A stretch of 64,000 nt of DNA from assembly GCF_947500255.1 (NCBI RefSeq), contig NZ_CANMRL010000003.1, forward strand, positions 124,001-188,000. The letters run 5' to 3'. A program made the position numbers and the translations under genes. The notes below the pieces were generated by a model. That model had not been told where the DNA came from, ran no database searches, and saw nothing but the letters and a program-made list of their open reading frames with translations. How positions within the stretch are numbered: position 1 is the first letter of the stretch; each line of letters opens with the position of its first letter. Source of the DNA: an uncultured Psychroserpens sp. GTDB lineage: Bacteria > Bacteroidota > Bacteroidia > Flavobacteriales > Flavobacteriaceae. This document shows, piece after piece, positions 38,415 to 45,976 of the stretch.

Positions 38415-39530
38415 ATGATGGCATTCATGAAAAAATATAAAGCTTTTGGACTAGCAGCAATAATAGTTGCAATAGTCACGTGGTATTTTGAGTATATTGG
38501 TTTTATACGCATCCCTAAAGATGCTCCACTAGAGACAGTTGTTATTTTTGGATTCTGGTGGTTGGTAACAGGTTTTGCTCTATTTCATTTTGGACATCTT
38601 AAAAAGAAAAAAGCAGTATTATTAAAAATAGTAGTCTTGCTTATTATTGCCTTCCTAACATTTGGAACAGACAACTATTTTAATATTCCAAATCATCCTA
38701 TTGTAATTTTTCTAATTGTAGTGTTTTGGCTAGGTGTATTCTATCTGTTTTTTCCAAAGTTCTTTAAAAAATATAGTATACTCATCTTACTCGTTTATGG
38801 CTTGATACTTTGCTATTTTTTTTACTTGCGTCTTGATGAAAACTATACAGAACTATATCATGATAGAATACTAAATCTACTCATGTTCCCTATTCCTGTT
38901 CTATTCTTTATTTGGATATATGAACAATGGAAATGGTTTAATACTTTAAAATCTGAAAAAGGAAAAGCCGAACTAGAATTGTTGAAAACTCAAGTGAATC
39001 CGCATTTTCTTTTCAATACCTTAAATAATTTATATGCCCTTACAGTAAAACAATCTGAGAAAGCACCCGAAATGATTCTGAAATTGTCTGATATGATGCG
39101 TTATACTATTTATGAAGGCAAAAATGAACGAGTACTGCTTTCTGAAGAAATAGACTATTTGAAAAATTACATAGCACTTCATGAAATTAGACATAAAAAA
39201 AATGTAAGTATTGAATTTGAGCACAATATATTACCAGCTGATGAAATTGCTCCATTGTTATTCATTATCTTGTTAGAAAATGCTTTTAAACATGGTGTTG
39301 AGAAGCTTACAAGTGATGCTTATGTGATTATAGTTCTGCATAGCGATAAAAATCAAATTTACTTCTCAGTTGAAAATAATTATGAAATACCTTCAGAAAA
39401 TAATAATAATAAAGGCATTGGAATAGAGAATTTGAAACGTAGGCTATTACTTATCTATCCAGATTCTCATAAACTAACAATCAATCAAACGACTTCAACT
39501 TATAAAGTTGAATTAACGATTAATAAATAA
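38415..39530 (+). CDS. LytS-like membrane sensor histidine kinase
   Basis: A 371-residue protein with about six to seven transmembrane helices in residues 8-180 and the His_kinase domain, with phospho-acceptor H197 in VNPHFLFNTLNNLY. The ATPase half shows ILLENAFKHGVE (N box) and NNNNKGIGIENLKRRL (G box). It fits the Bacteroidota LytS/YehU group paired with LytTR regulators. The stop overlaps the regulator start by one base. Three ATGs lie near the start (38415, 38418, 38427). It is divergent from the ABC operon. Confidence 0.9.
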   Translation: MMAFMKKYKAFGLAAIIVAIVTWYFEYIGFIRIPKDAPLETVVIFGFWWLVTGFALFHFGHLKKKKAVLLKIVVLLIIAFLTFGTDNYFNIPNHPIVIFLIVVFWLGVFYLFFPKFFKKYSILILLVYGLILCYFFYLRLDENYTELYHDRILNLLMFPIPVLFFIWIYEQWKWFNTLKSEKGKAELELLKTQVNPHFLFNTLNNLYALTVKQSEKAPEMILKLSDMMRYTIYEGKNERVLLSEEIDYLKNYIALHEIRHKKNVSIEFEHNILPADEIAPLLFIILLENAFKHGVEKLTSDAYVIIVLHSDKNQIYFSVENNYEIPSENNNNKGIGIENLKRRLLLIYPDSHKLTINQTTSTYKVELTINK

Positions 39531-40225
39531 TGACATCATATATCATAATAGACGATGAACCATTGGCACATGAAATAATTGAAGAATTTTGTGGTATGTT
39601 GCCTCATCTAGAGCTTAAGAAAAACTGCTATAATGCCCTAGACGCCATGGCATTTTTGAATACTGAATCTGTAGACTTGATGTTTTTAGATTTAAACATG
39701 CCAAAGCTTAGTGGTTTCGAATTTTTAAAGACATTAACTAATCCACCAAAAGTTATAGTAACAACAGCTTATAAGGAGTTTGCATTAGAAGGTTATGAGT
39801 TAAATATTTCAGACTATCTGGTAAAGCCGTTTAGTTTTGAACGCTTTGTTAAGGCCATCAACAAAACTATTGGTTCTGAATCGCCAACAATTATTAGTAA
39901 TAGTCTATCACCTGAGCATATAAATTTTTTTGTTAAAGGCGATAAAAAATATCACCAAATAAAATCTGAGGATATTTTATATATTGAAGCCTATGGCAAT
40001 TACACTAAACTTTATTTTGAAGATAGTTATATCGTTAGCCATGAAAGTATATCTCATTATATCAACTTATTATCTACCAATCATTTTTTAAGAGTACATA
40101 AGTCATTCATCATTGCATTAGATAGAATAAATCAAATCGAAGGGAATATTATTTGGATTTCTGGACATAAAGTACCTATTGGACGTACCTACAAAAGTCT
40201 AGTAACTAAGCTTTATAATACCTAA
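39530..40225 (+). CDS. LytTR-family response regulator
   Basis: A 231-residue protein: receiver domain with acidic D8-D9, phospho-acceptor D54 (LMFLDLNMPKLSG), T85-region and K in YLVKPFSF, then a LytTR DNA-binding domain from about residue 130 (ILYIEAYGNYTKLYFED ... FLRVHKSFII ... VPIGRTYK). It is translationally coupled to the kinase gene. LytTR domains bind direct repeats; a likely target is the adjacent divergent promoter of the ABC/peptidase operon, which is inference. Confidence 0.93.
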   Translation: MTSYIIIDDEPLAHEIIEEFCGMLPHLELKKNCYNALDAMAFLNTESVDLMFLDLNMPKLSGFEFLKTLTNPPKVIVTTAYKEFALEGYELNISDYLVKPFSFERFVKAINKTIGSESPTIISNSLSPEHINFFVKGDKKYHQIKSEDILYIEAYGNYTKLYFEDSYIVSHESISHYINLLSTNHFLRVHKSFIIALDRINQIEGNIIWISGHKVPIGRTYKSLVTKLYNT

Positions 40226-40272
40226 CTTTAAAACTAGTATTTACAATTTTTCAAAATTTGAAATTAAAAAAG

Positions 40273-40298
40273 CCACAGTTAAAAACTGTGGCCTAAAA
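40273..40298. terminator. Bidirectional terminator
   Basis: A 9-bp stem GCCACAGTT with AACTGTGGC and loop AAA, with A/T runs on both sides, separates converging genes ending at 40225 and 40332. Confidence 0.8.
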
Positions 40299-40331
40299 AT
40301 AACGATTTGCTATTAATCAATTTTTAAGTCA

Positions 40332-40826
40332 TTATCTTTTAATAAAGATATTGGTGAAATACCATTTACCTTCATCGTTTTGTTCTGCTGAAATATCAAA
40401 GTCGGTAAAATCGCCTTCAATATTGTCTCTATGTCCGTCACTATTGATCCATGCATTGACTACAGATTCTGCAGAGCTATATGCATAAGCAACATTTTCT
40501 GATACTCTTGTAGCAGATGCATTTTGCATTAAACTGTTTTTACGTTGGAAAAAATTATCGTGACCTACATTATTAGATTCAACCATGTAATCTGTATGTG
40601 TATAAGCAACAGCTTTGATGGTGTTGTGATTATTTAATGGTGTAAGGCCTTCATTAATTCTATGAGCATTGATAAGCTCTAAAATTTCTATTTCGATTGT
40701 TTTAGCAGCTGGTGGGACTGGTAATGCCATTGTATCAATGGTCTCATCAGGAATACTTTCTGTAGAGCATGAAAACGATAGCAGAGCTACTAATGCCATA
40801 ATTGGCAAGTGTTTAAAGGGTCTCAT
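40332..40826 (-). CDS. CAP (SCP/PR1) domain lipoprotein
   Basis: A 164-residue protein with a lipoprotein signal peptide (lipobox SFSC, Cys about 20). The mature part is a CAP domain: LINAHRINEGLTPL, AYTHTDYM, VGHDNFFQR, SENVAYA and INSDGHRDNI give the expected His-Glu-Glu-His set. Family roles range from proteolysis to lipid binding; bacterial YkwD-like members are mostly uncharacterised. A large inverted repeat lies 88 bases upstream of the start. Confidence 0.85.
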   Translation of the reverse strand: MRPFKHLPIMALVALLSFSCSTESIPDETIDTMALPVPPAAKTIEIEILELINAHRINEGLTPLNNHNTIKAVAYTHTDYMVESNNVGHDNFFQRKNSLMQNASATRVSENVAYAYSSAESVVNAWINSDGHRDNIEGDFTDFDISAEQNDEGKWYFTNIFIKR

Positions 40827-40913
40827 AAGCGGTTATTATAGATTTGGGATTACTAAAATAGAGACCTGATTATATAAAAAATGTTAATGAATTGTTAAAA
40901 TCGATAAAAAGCA

Positions 40914-40955
40914 TGCATTTCATCGAAAAATTATGCAAAACATCGATGAAATGCA
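40914..40955. repeat. Inverted repeat upstream of the CAP gene
   Basis: 12-bp perfect arms (TGCATTTCATCG, 40914-40925, and CGATGAAATGCA, 40944-40955) are separated by 18 bases. It lies between the pdxH terminator and the CAP gene. No T-run follows, so a simple terminator role is unlikely; it might be an operator or a leader hairpin. Confidence 0.6.
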
Positions 40956-40962
40956 CATTTGA

Positions 40963-41002
40963 AAACAAAAAAAATGCATTTAAACGTTATTTAAATGCAT
41001 TT
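40963..41002 (-). terminator. Terminator of pdxH
   Basis: Arms AAATGCATTTAA (40972-40983) and TTAAATGCATTT (40991-41002), with the T-run on the minus strand (A-run on the plus strand from about 40966). It lies 24 bases past the pdxH stop. Confidence 0.75.
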
Positions 41003-41025
41003 AATCGATTTTTTTAATTATAGTG

Positions 41026-41673
41026 TTAAGGAGATAATCGGTCCATATTCCAATTAAATTCATCATCCAATTGATAGCGCAATCTATCGTGAAGTCTATT
41101 TGGACGACCTTGCCAAAATTCAATTTCTTGAGGTTTAACTATAAATCCTCCCCAAAACTCAGGTCTTGGGATATCTTTACCTTCATATTTCTTTTCTAAT
41201 GCTTTAAGACGTTTTTCTAAAACTGTTCTGTCTGCTATAGTTTCACTTTGATTTGAGACCAAAGCTCCTAATTGACTTCCGCGAGGTCGAGATTCAAAGT
41301 AACCATCACTTAAATTATCAGCTATTTTTTCGGCTTTTCCTTTAATTATGATTTGACGTTCGGCGGCTGGCCAAAAGAATGACAAGCAAACTTTAGGGTT
41401 ATTAAGTATGGCTTTACCTTTTTCACTATCATAGTTCGTGTAGAAAATAAAACCTTCATAAGTATATTTTTTAAGGAGTACTACTCTACTTTTTGGAAAG
41501 CCATCCAATCCCAGAGTGCTTATTGTCATCGCATTTGTTTCCGCAATATCAAAATTATGATCAACCTCATGAAACCATTTTTGAAACAATTCCATCGGAT
41601 TGTCACTCACGTTTTCTTCAAGTAATTCTTGCTTTTCATATGACTTTCTGTAACTCCCTAAGTCTGTATTCAT
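41026..41673 (-). CDS. pdxH: Pyridoxamine 5'-phosphate oxidase
   Basis: I place the start at the ATG at 41673 (MNTDLGSYRKSYEKQ), giving 215 residues; a TTG at 41682 is less likely. The protein shows the PdxH pattern: NAMTISTLGLDGFPKSRVVLLK, YTNYDSEKGKAI for FMN binding, FFWPAAERQIIIKG, and the C-terminal PEFWGGFIVKPQEIEFWQGRPNRLHDR with the final LSP. The enzyme oxidises pyridoxamine/pyridoxine 5'-phosphate to PLP with FMN and O2. A TATATTTG -7 box (41680-41687 on the minus strand) ends six bases before this ATG, suggesting a leaderless transcript. Confidence 0.95.
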   Translation of the reverse strand: MNTDLGSYRKSYEKQELLEENVSDNPMELFQKWFHEVDHNFDIAETNAMTISTLGLDGFPKSRVVLLKKYTYEGFIFYTNYDSEKGKAILNNPKVCLSFFWPAAERQIIIKGKAEKIADNLSDGYFESRPRGSQLGALVSNQSETIADRTVLEKRLKALEKKYEGKDIPRPEFWGGFIVKPQEIEFWQGRPNRLHDRLRYQLDDEFNWNMDRLSP

Positions 41674-41755
41674 TAGATTCAAATATAAAATTTAACATGG
41701 CTTTTCTTTTCTAGCCTTAGATATTTAGTATAAATTTAAGCAATAATCCCTACTA

Positions 41756-42187
41756 ATGAAATTTGAAAACAGTAAATATTCTAAACTTTTAGAATACAAA
41801 AAAATTGAGTTTCCGTTCGGAACAATCTATACCACTAAGCATTTTGTAGTGTCAGAACTAAACGAAGGTATTCATGTTGACTATACTATAGTAAGTGAAC
41901 TGATTAGTAAATTTTCAGAGTATATAAGAAAAGGTATTAAAATTGGATACATCGCCAATCGTATTAACTCTTATTCTTTTGAACCACAATTATGGTTAGA
42001 CTTTAATAATGAATACGATTTCATGATAGCTAGTGCTATTGTCTCTTATAGTGACTTTAGTTATCTCAATTCTTCATTAGAAAAACATTTCTTCCAAAAA
42101 AGTTTAAAACGCTGTCATAGTCTCGATGAAGCTATCGAATGGATGACCAATCTCGATGAATTTAAAAAGGAAACCAAACTTAAATAG
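41756..42187 (+). CDS. Conserved hypothetical protein, possibly STAS/SpoIIAA-like
   Basis: A 143-residue cytoplasmic protein without signal or membrane segments. Alternating strands and helices (IEFPFGTIYTTKHFVVSE, KIGYIANRINSYSFEP, DFMIASAIVSY, then SLDEAIEWMTN) are compatible with the SpoIIAA/STAS-like fold seen in many flavobacterial small proteins. No active-site Ser/Thr can be named. It stands alone, divergent from pdxH. Confidence 0.6.
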   Translation: MKFENSKYSKLLEYKKIEFPFGTIYTTKHFVVSELNEGIHVDYTIVSELISKFSEYIRKGIKIGYIANRINSYSFEPQLWLDFNNEYDFMIASAIVSYSDFSYLNSSLEKHFFQKSLKRCHSLDEAIEWMTNLDEFKKETKLK

Positions 42188-42269
42188 TTTATTATTTTTC
42201 TTCTTTCTTAAAGCCTTAAAGTAGTTGAGTTAGATTTCTGTATTTTTATAGGAATAAAAACTACGACTT

Positions 42270-42704
42270 ATGAAGTTTAGCTGCGAAATTATTATAAATG
42301 CACCTATAGATCATACTGCAGCCGTTTTTGAAAATCCAGACAATCTAAAGCATTTTCAAGATGGTTTTATTTCTAAAGAACTTATTAGCGGAACTGAAGG
42401 ATCAGAGGGAGCTATTTCAAAAATGACATATGAAAAACTTGAACTCAAAGAAACAATAATCACCAATAATCTACCAGCAGAGTTTAAAGCGCTTTATGAG
42501 CACAAGCATATGACCAATACTATGAGAGTACAGTTTAAAGCTCTTGCTGACGATAAAACACAATATATATCTGAGATAGATTACACTAAATTTAATGGAC
42601 TGTTCATCAAAATCATGGCAACTTTATTTCCAGGTATGTTTAAGAAGCAAGTCTATAAATGGATGAAACAGTTTAAGAGCTATACCGAGTCTCTTCTACA
42701 TTAA
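42270..42704 (+). CDS. SRPBCC (START-like) family protein
   Basis: A 144-residue protein with the pattern of the SRPBCC fold: FSCEIIINAPIDHTAAVFENPDNLKHFQDGF at the N-terminus, central antiparallel strands and a long C-terminal helix (FKKQVYKWMKQFKSY). Such proteins bind hydrophobic ligands; the ligand is unknown. Its 3' end overlaps the converging rnz gene by 4 bases. Confidence 0.75.
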   Translation: MKFSCEIIINAPIDHTAAVFENPDNLKHFQDGFISKELISGTEGSEGAISKMTYEKLELKETIITNNLPAEFKALYEHKHMTNTMRVQFKALADDKTQYISEIDYTKFNGLFIKIMATLFPGMFKKQVYKWMKQFKSYTESLLH

Positions 42705-43606
42705 AATTCAAAGGTCTTTCCATCTTTAGCTAATTCTACCTTAGGAAAAATTGTTTCTGCTTCTGTTTTAAATGGAGTCAAATCATCATAACGCGTAGAG
42801 TAATGCCCCAAAATTAACTGACCAACATCTGCCTTTTTTGCAATAGTGGCAGCCTGTTTGGCAGTAGAATGCTTTGTCGGTAAGGCTAGAGCTTCGTTCT
42901 TTTCAATAAATGTAGATTCGTGATATAGAGCGTTTACACCTTTTATGATGGGCACAATGGATTCGTTATATGCTGTGTCACTACAAAATGCATAACTCTT
43001 CGGCGGTTTTGGATCCAGTGTAACTGAGGCATTGTTTACTATATTTCCATTATTATCAGGAACATCGGCACCTTGCTTTAACTTTCGGTAATATGCAACA
43101 TCGATATCGGCATTTAATACTGCATTCATATCTAATTTGCGTTCTCCAAGTTTCTCTTTAAATAGAAATCCGTTAGTATAAATACGATGATCTAAAGGAA
43201 TAGTGTACACTTCAACTTTATCATCTTCAAATATCAATTCTGATGACTTCGAAGACAATTCATGAAAGATCAATTTGTAATTGGTCCAAGACTCTGAAAG
43301 TTTCATTTGCATTGTTATGACGTCCTTTAGCCCTTTTGGTGCATAAATATGTAAATCTGCCTCACGCGTTAACAATCTAAATGTTGAAATCAAACCAGCA
43401 AGACCAAAGCAATGATCACCATGTAAATGCGAAATAAAAATGTGTTTTATACGACCAAACTTTACTTTGTTTCTACGTAACTCAACCTGAGTTCCCTCTC
43501 CACAATCTATTAAAAAGGTATGGTTCTTTATATCAAGAACTTGAGCAGTGGGATTGGTGTGTATTAATGGTGTAGCGCTGTAGCAACCTAGTATTGTTAG
43601 TTTCAA
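42701..43606 (-). CDS. rnz: Ribonuclease Z
   Basis: A 301-residue metallo-beta-lactamase protein. The zinc motif is SHLHGDHCFGL (HLHGDH, residues 60-65), with further ligands in FCSDTAYNE (Asp) and GHYSTRYDD (His), and the PTKHSTA His box of tRNase Z. The enzyme cleaves the 3' trailer of tRNA precursors, complementing RNase P encoded elsewhere in the window. It is the last gene of a cluster with the 43608 and 44040 genes. Confidence 0.94.
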   Translation of the reverse strand: MKLTILGCYSATPLIHTNPTAQVLDIKNHTFLIDCGEGTQVELRRNKVKFGRIKHIFISHLHGDHCFGLAGLISTFRLLTREADLHIYAPKGLKDVITMQMKLSESWTNYKLIFHELSSKSSELIFEDDKVEVYTIPLDHRIYTNGFLFKEKLGERKLDMNAVLNADIDVAYYRKLKQGADVPDNNGNIVNNASVTLDPKPPKSYAFCSDTAYNESIVPIIKGVNALYHESTFIEKNEALALPTKHSTAKQAATIAKKADVGQLILGHYSTRYDDLTPFKTEAETIFPKVELAKDGKTFEF

Positions 43607-43607
43607 A

Positions 43608-44039
43608 TTATTGTATTCTTAAATGACTTTTTATTAATTCCAATTCTTTCAAAGCAGGGTTTTTATTAGGCAATGTTTTAAAAATAAAATCTGTGCCATT
43701 TTTTCTTTTGGCTGTAATTTCGAAATAAAGTTCCTCATTTTGGTTTAAGACAATATCCCCTATTTCTGAAATAGGAAAATGTGCCATTTTTTTTATAGAC
43801 CCTAAGAATAAAGTATGCAAATCTTTTACGACAAAACCATTATGAATAGAAACTCGTTTTGATATTTTAATAGCAGAAATGACTACTAATATTAGGATGT
43901 AATATATAGCTTTATTTAGAATTTCGTTCTCAACTAGATCTTCAAACAAAAATAAAGGAATGAACGACAAGAAGAAAAACAGTGTTTGATAAATAGCATC
44001 AAATAATTGTTCATCAGAAAGAACTATTCTTTTATTCAT
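43608..44039 (-). CDS. Small membrane protein of unknown function
   Basis: A 143-residue protein with two hydrophobic helices (about 15-32 and 40-58), then a soluble beta-rich region (VSIHNGFVVKDLHTLFLGSIKKMAHFPISEI) that resembles a PH-like domain. It sits one base from rnz and abuts the STAS-like gene, so the three are probably co-transcribed. No function can be assigned. Confidence 0.65.
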   Translation of the reverse strand: MNKRIVLSDEQLFDAIYQTLFFFLSFIPLFLFEDLVENEILNKAIYYILILVVISAIKISKRVSIHNGFVVKDLHTLFLGSIKKMAHFPISEIGDIVLNQNEELYFEITAKRKNGTDFIFKTLPNKNPALKELELIKSHLRIQ

Positions 44040-44372
44040 TTAAAACCCTAAATCGCGCTCAATTTCCTCCATTTCGATAATATCACGAGCTTCTTGCATC
44101 GTTGGGACCACTATGATTTCATCTGGAGTTTCATTAAGATTAGCTTTAGAAGTGACAATAACAAACGAATGTTTCGCTCTTCGATGTTTATTAGATAACT
44201 GCAAAAACTCTACAATGTCTTGGAGAGACACCTTGTTTAATGTTGTAAGGTTAACGATGATGTTGTCATTTTTAAAACGTTCGTATAATACACCAATTTT
44301 TTTTACAAGTTCAATTATAGACGCTTTTTCCTGTGTGATTATGGATGTATTTCCATCTTTATCAAAAATCAT
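44040..44372 (-). CDS. Short STAS-like protein
   Basis: A 110-residue protein with strand-helix alternation: ASIIELVKKIGVLYERFKND, NIIVNLTTLNKVSLQDIVEFL, SFVIVTSKANLNETPDEIIVVPTMQEARDII. This looks like a STAS fold, related to anti-sigma antagonists, but the usual phospho-acceptor Ser is not obvious (a Ser follows NKV). It lies between pyrB and the membrane protein gene; the arrangement before rnz recurs in flavobacteria as I recall. Confidence 0.65.
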   Translation of the reverse strand: MIFDKDGNTSIITQEKASIIELVKKIGVLYERFKNDNIIVNLTTLNKVSLQDIVEFLQLSNKHRRAKHSFVIVTSKANLNETPDEIIVVPTMQEARDIIEMEEIERDLGF

Positions 44373-44376
44373 AATC

Positions 44377-45306
44377 CTAGTGTTTTATTTTTGAAGCTAA
44401 TAAATAAATTACTGCCATTCTAATTGCTACACCATTTTGAACTTGGTCCAAAATAATAGCTTGATCAGAATCGGCAACATCACTCGTAATTTCTACACCT
44501 CTATTGATAGGTCCTGGATGCATAATCGTGATGTCTTTATCTAATGAATTTAGCAATGCTTTATTAACTCCGTATTGTTGTGTATATTCTCGTGTTGATG
44601 GGAAATAACTAATATCCATTCGCTCGTTTTGAACACGTAACATATTAGCAACATCGCACCAATTTAAAGCTTTTCGCAAATTGGTTTCAACCTTAACCCC
44701 TAAATCTTTTATATACTTCGGAAGTAAGGTCTTTGGTCCGCAAACCATCACATTTGCACCTTGTAATTGCAAGGCATAAATGTTTGATAGAGCTACTCTA
44801 CTATGTAGAATATCGCCAACGATAACTACATTTTTACCTTTGACGTCACCTAAACGTTCTCTAATAGAGTAACTATCCAATAATGCTTGTGTAGGATGCT
44901 CATGAGCACCATCACCAGCATTAATAATACTAGCATCTACATGCTGTGACAAAAACACACCTGCTCCTGGGTTTGGATGCCTCATCACAACCATATCTAC
45001 TTTCATAGACAAGATATTATTTACTGTATCAATAAGTGTTTCCCCTTTTTTAACTGAAGATTGGGAAGCCGAAAAATTGATTACGTCTGCAGATAGTCGC
45101 TTTTCTGCAAGCTCGAAAGATAACTTGGTACGTGTTGAGTTTTCAAAGAATAAATTAGCTATAGTAATATCTCTAAGCGAAGGCACTTTTTTAATTGGCC
45201 TATTAATCACCTCTTTGAAATGATCGGCTGTTTCAAAAATTAATTGAATATCCTTTTTATTAAGGTATTTAATTCCCAATAAGTGATTAACACTTAATTC
45301 GCTCAT
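44377..45306 (-). CDS. pyrB: Aspartate carbamoyltransferase catalytic subunit
   Basis: A 309-residue protein. The carbamoyl phosphate motif FFENSTRTKLSFE (STRTK at 57-61), GAHEHPTQALLDS, and the C-terminal MHPGPINRGVEI are diagnostic. The enzyme condenses carbamoyl phosphate with aspartate, the first committed step of pyrimidine synthesis. It follows pyrR at 5 bases and probably forms a pyrR-pyrB unit with the downstream STAS-like gene. Confidence 0.96.
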   Translation of the reverse strand: MSELSVNHLLGIKYLNKKDIQLIFETADHFKEVINRPIKKVPSLRDITIANLFFENSTRTKLSFELAEKRLSADVINFSASQSSVKKGETLIDTVNNILSMKVDMVVMRHPNPGAGVFLSQHVDASIINAGDGAHEHPTQALLDSYSIRERLGDVKGKNVVIVGDILHSRVALSNIYALQLQGANVMVCGPKTLLPKYIKDLGVKVETNLRKALNWCDVANMLRVQNERMDISYFPSTREYTQQYGVNKALLNSLDKDITIMHPGPINRGVEITSDVADSDQAIILDQVQNGVAIRMAVIYLLASKIKH

Positions 45307-45311
45307 AACTA

Positions 45312-45851
45312 TTAATTATTTATCAAGTACACTGAGTCTTCACCTTCATTCTCAACCCAATTAACTTTTACTTTTTCTTTATTTATAGCATCAACCTGAC
45401 GACCTCTATAATTTGGTTGGATAGGTAAATGTCTACTAAAACGTCTGTCTATTAATGTCAATAGTTCAATTTCATTTGGTCTACCAAAAGATTGAATCGC
45501 TGTTAATGCTGCTCTAATACTTCGCCCAGTATGCAGCACATCATCAATAAAAACGATGTTCTTGTTTTCTACAATAAAATCAATTTCGGTAGTATTGGCT
45601 TCCAATATCTTTTCACCACGTCTAAAATCGTCTCTAAAAAACGTGATATCTAAATGGCCCAATTGGATGTTTTTAATCTTATAATCGTTTTTTAGCATGA
45701 CCGCTAAACGATTGGCAAGAAATTTACCTCTTGGTTGTAATCCGATAAGTACTGTATTAGAAAAATCGTTGTGATTTTCAATAAGTTGACAAGCCAGTCT
45801 ATGAAGAATGATGTTTACCTCTTTAGCATTAAGTAAAACTTTTTGACTCAT
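45312..45851 (-). CDS. pyrR: PyrR bifunctional regulator / uracil phosphoribosyltransferase
   Basis: A 179-residue phosphoribosyltransferase-fold protein with the PRPP motif NIVFIDDVLHTGRS (99-111), QLGHLDITFFRDDF and IGLQPRGKFLA. In Firmicutes PyrR binds pyr mRNA to cause attenuation; whether it does so here is not shown, and no antiterminator/terminator pair is visible upstream. It is the first gene before pyrB. A CCAAAC/GTTTGG repeat at 45859-45872 overlaps the region 8-21 bases upstream of the start. Confidence 0.9.
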   Translation of the reverse strand: MSQKVLLNAKEVNIILHRLACQLIENHNDFSNTVLIGLQPRGKFLANRLAVMLKNDYKIKNIQLGHLDITFFRDDFRRGEKILEANTTEIDFIVENKNIVFIDDVLHTGRSIRAALTAIQSFGRPNEIELLTLIDRRFSRHLPIQPNYRGRQVDAINKEKVKVNWVENEGEDSVYLINN

Positions 45852-45922
45852 ATGGTTTCCAAACGTGTTTGGTTGGCAAAGTTAAGTTAAAAAATCAGGG
45901 TTTGCAATCGTTTTATATATCA

Positions 45923-45955
45923 ATAAAAAAAGCCTCTCATATCTGAGAGGCTTTT
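45923..45955 (-). terminator. Terminator of rpsA
   Basis: Stem AAAAGCCTCTCA with TGAGAGGCTTTT, loop TATC; the minus-strand T-run corresponds to the A-run at 45923-45930. It lies 22 bases after the rpsA stop. Confidence 0.88.
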
Positions 45956-45976
45956 CAATGTCAAAAATTCAAGGAA

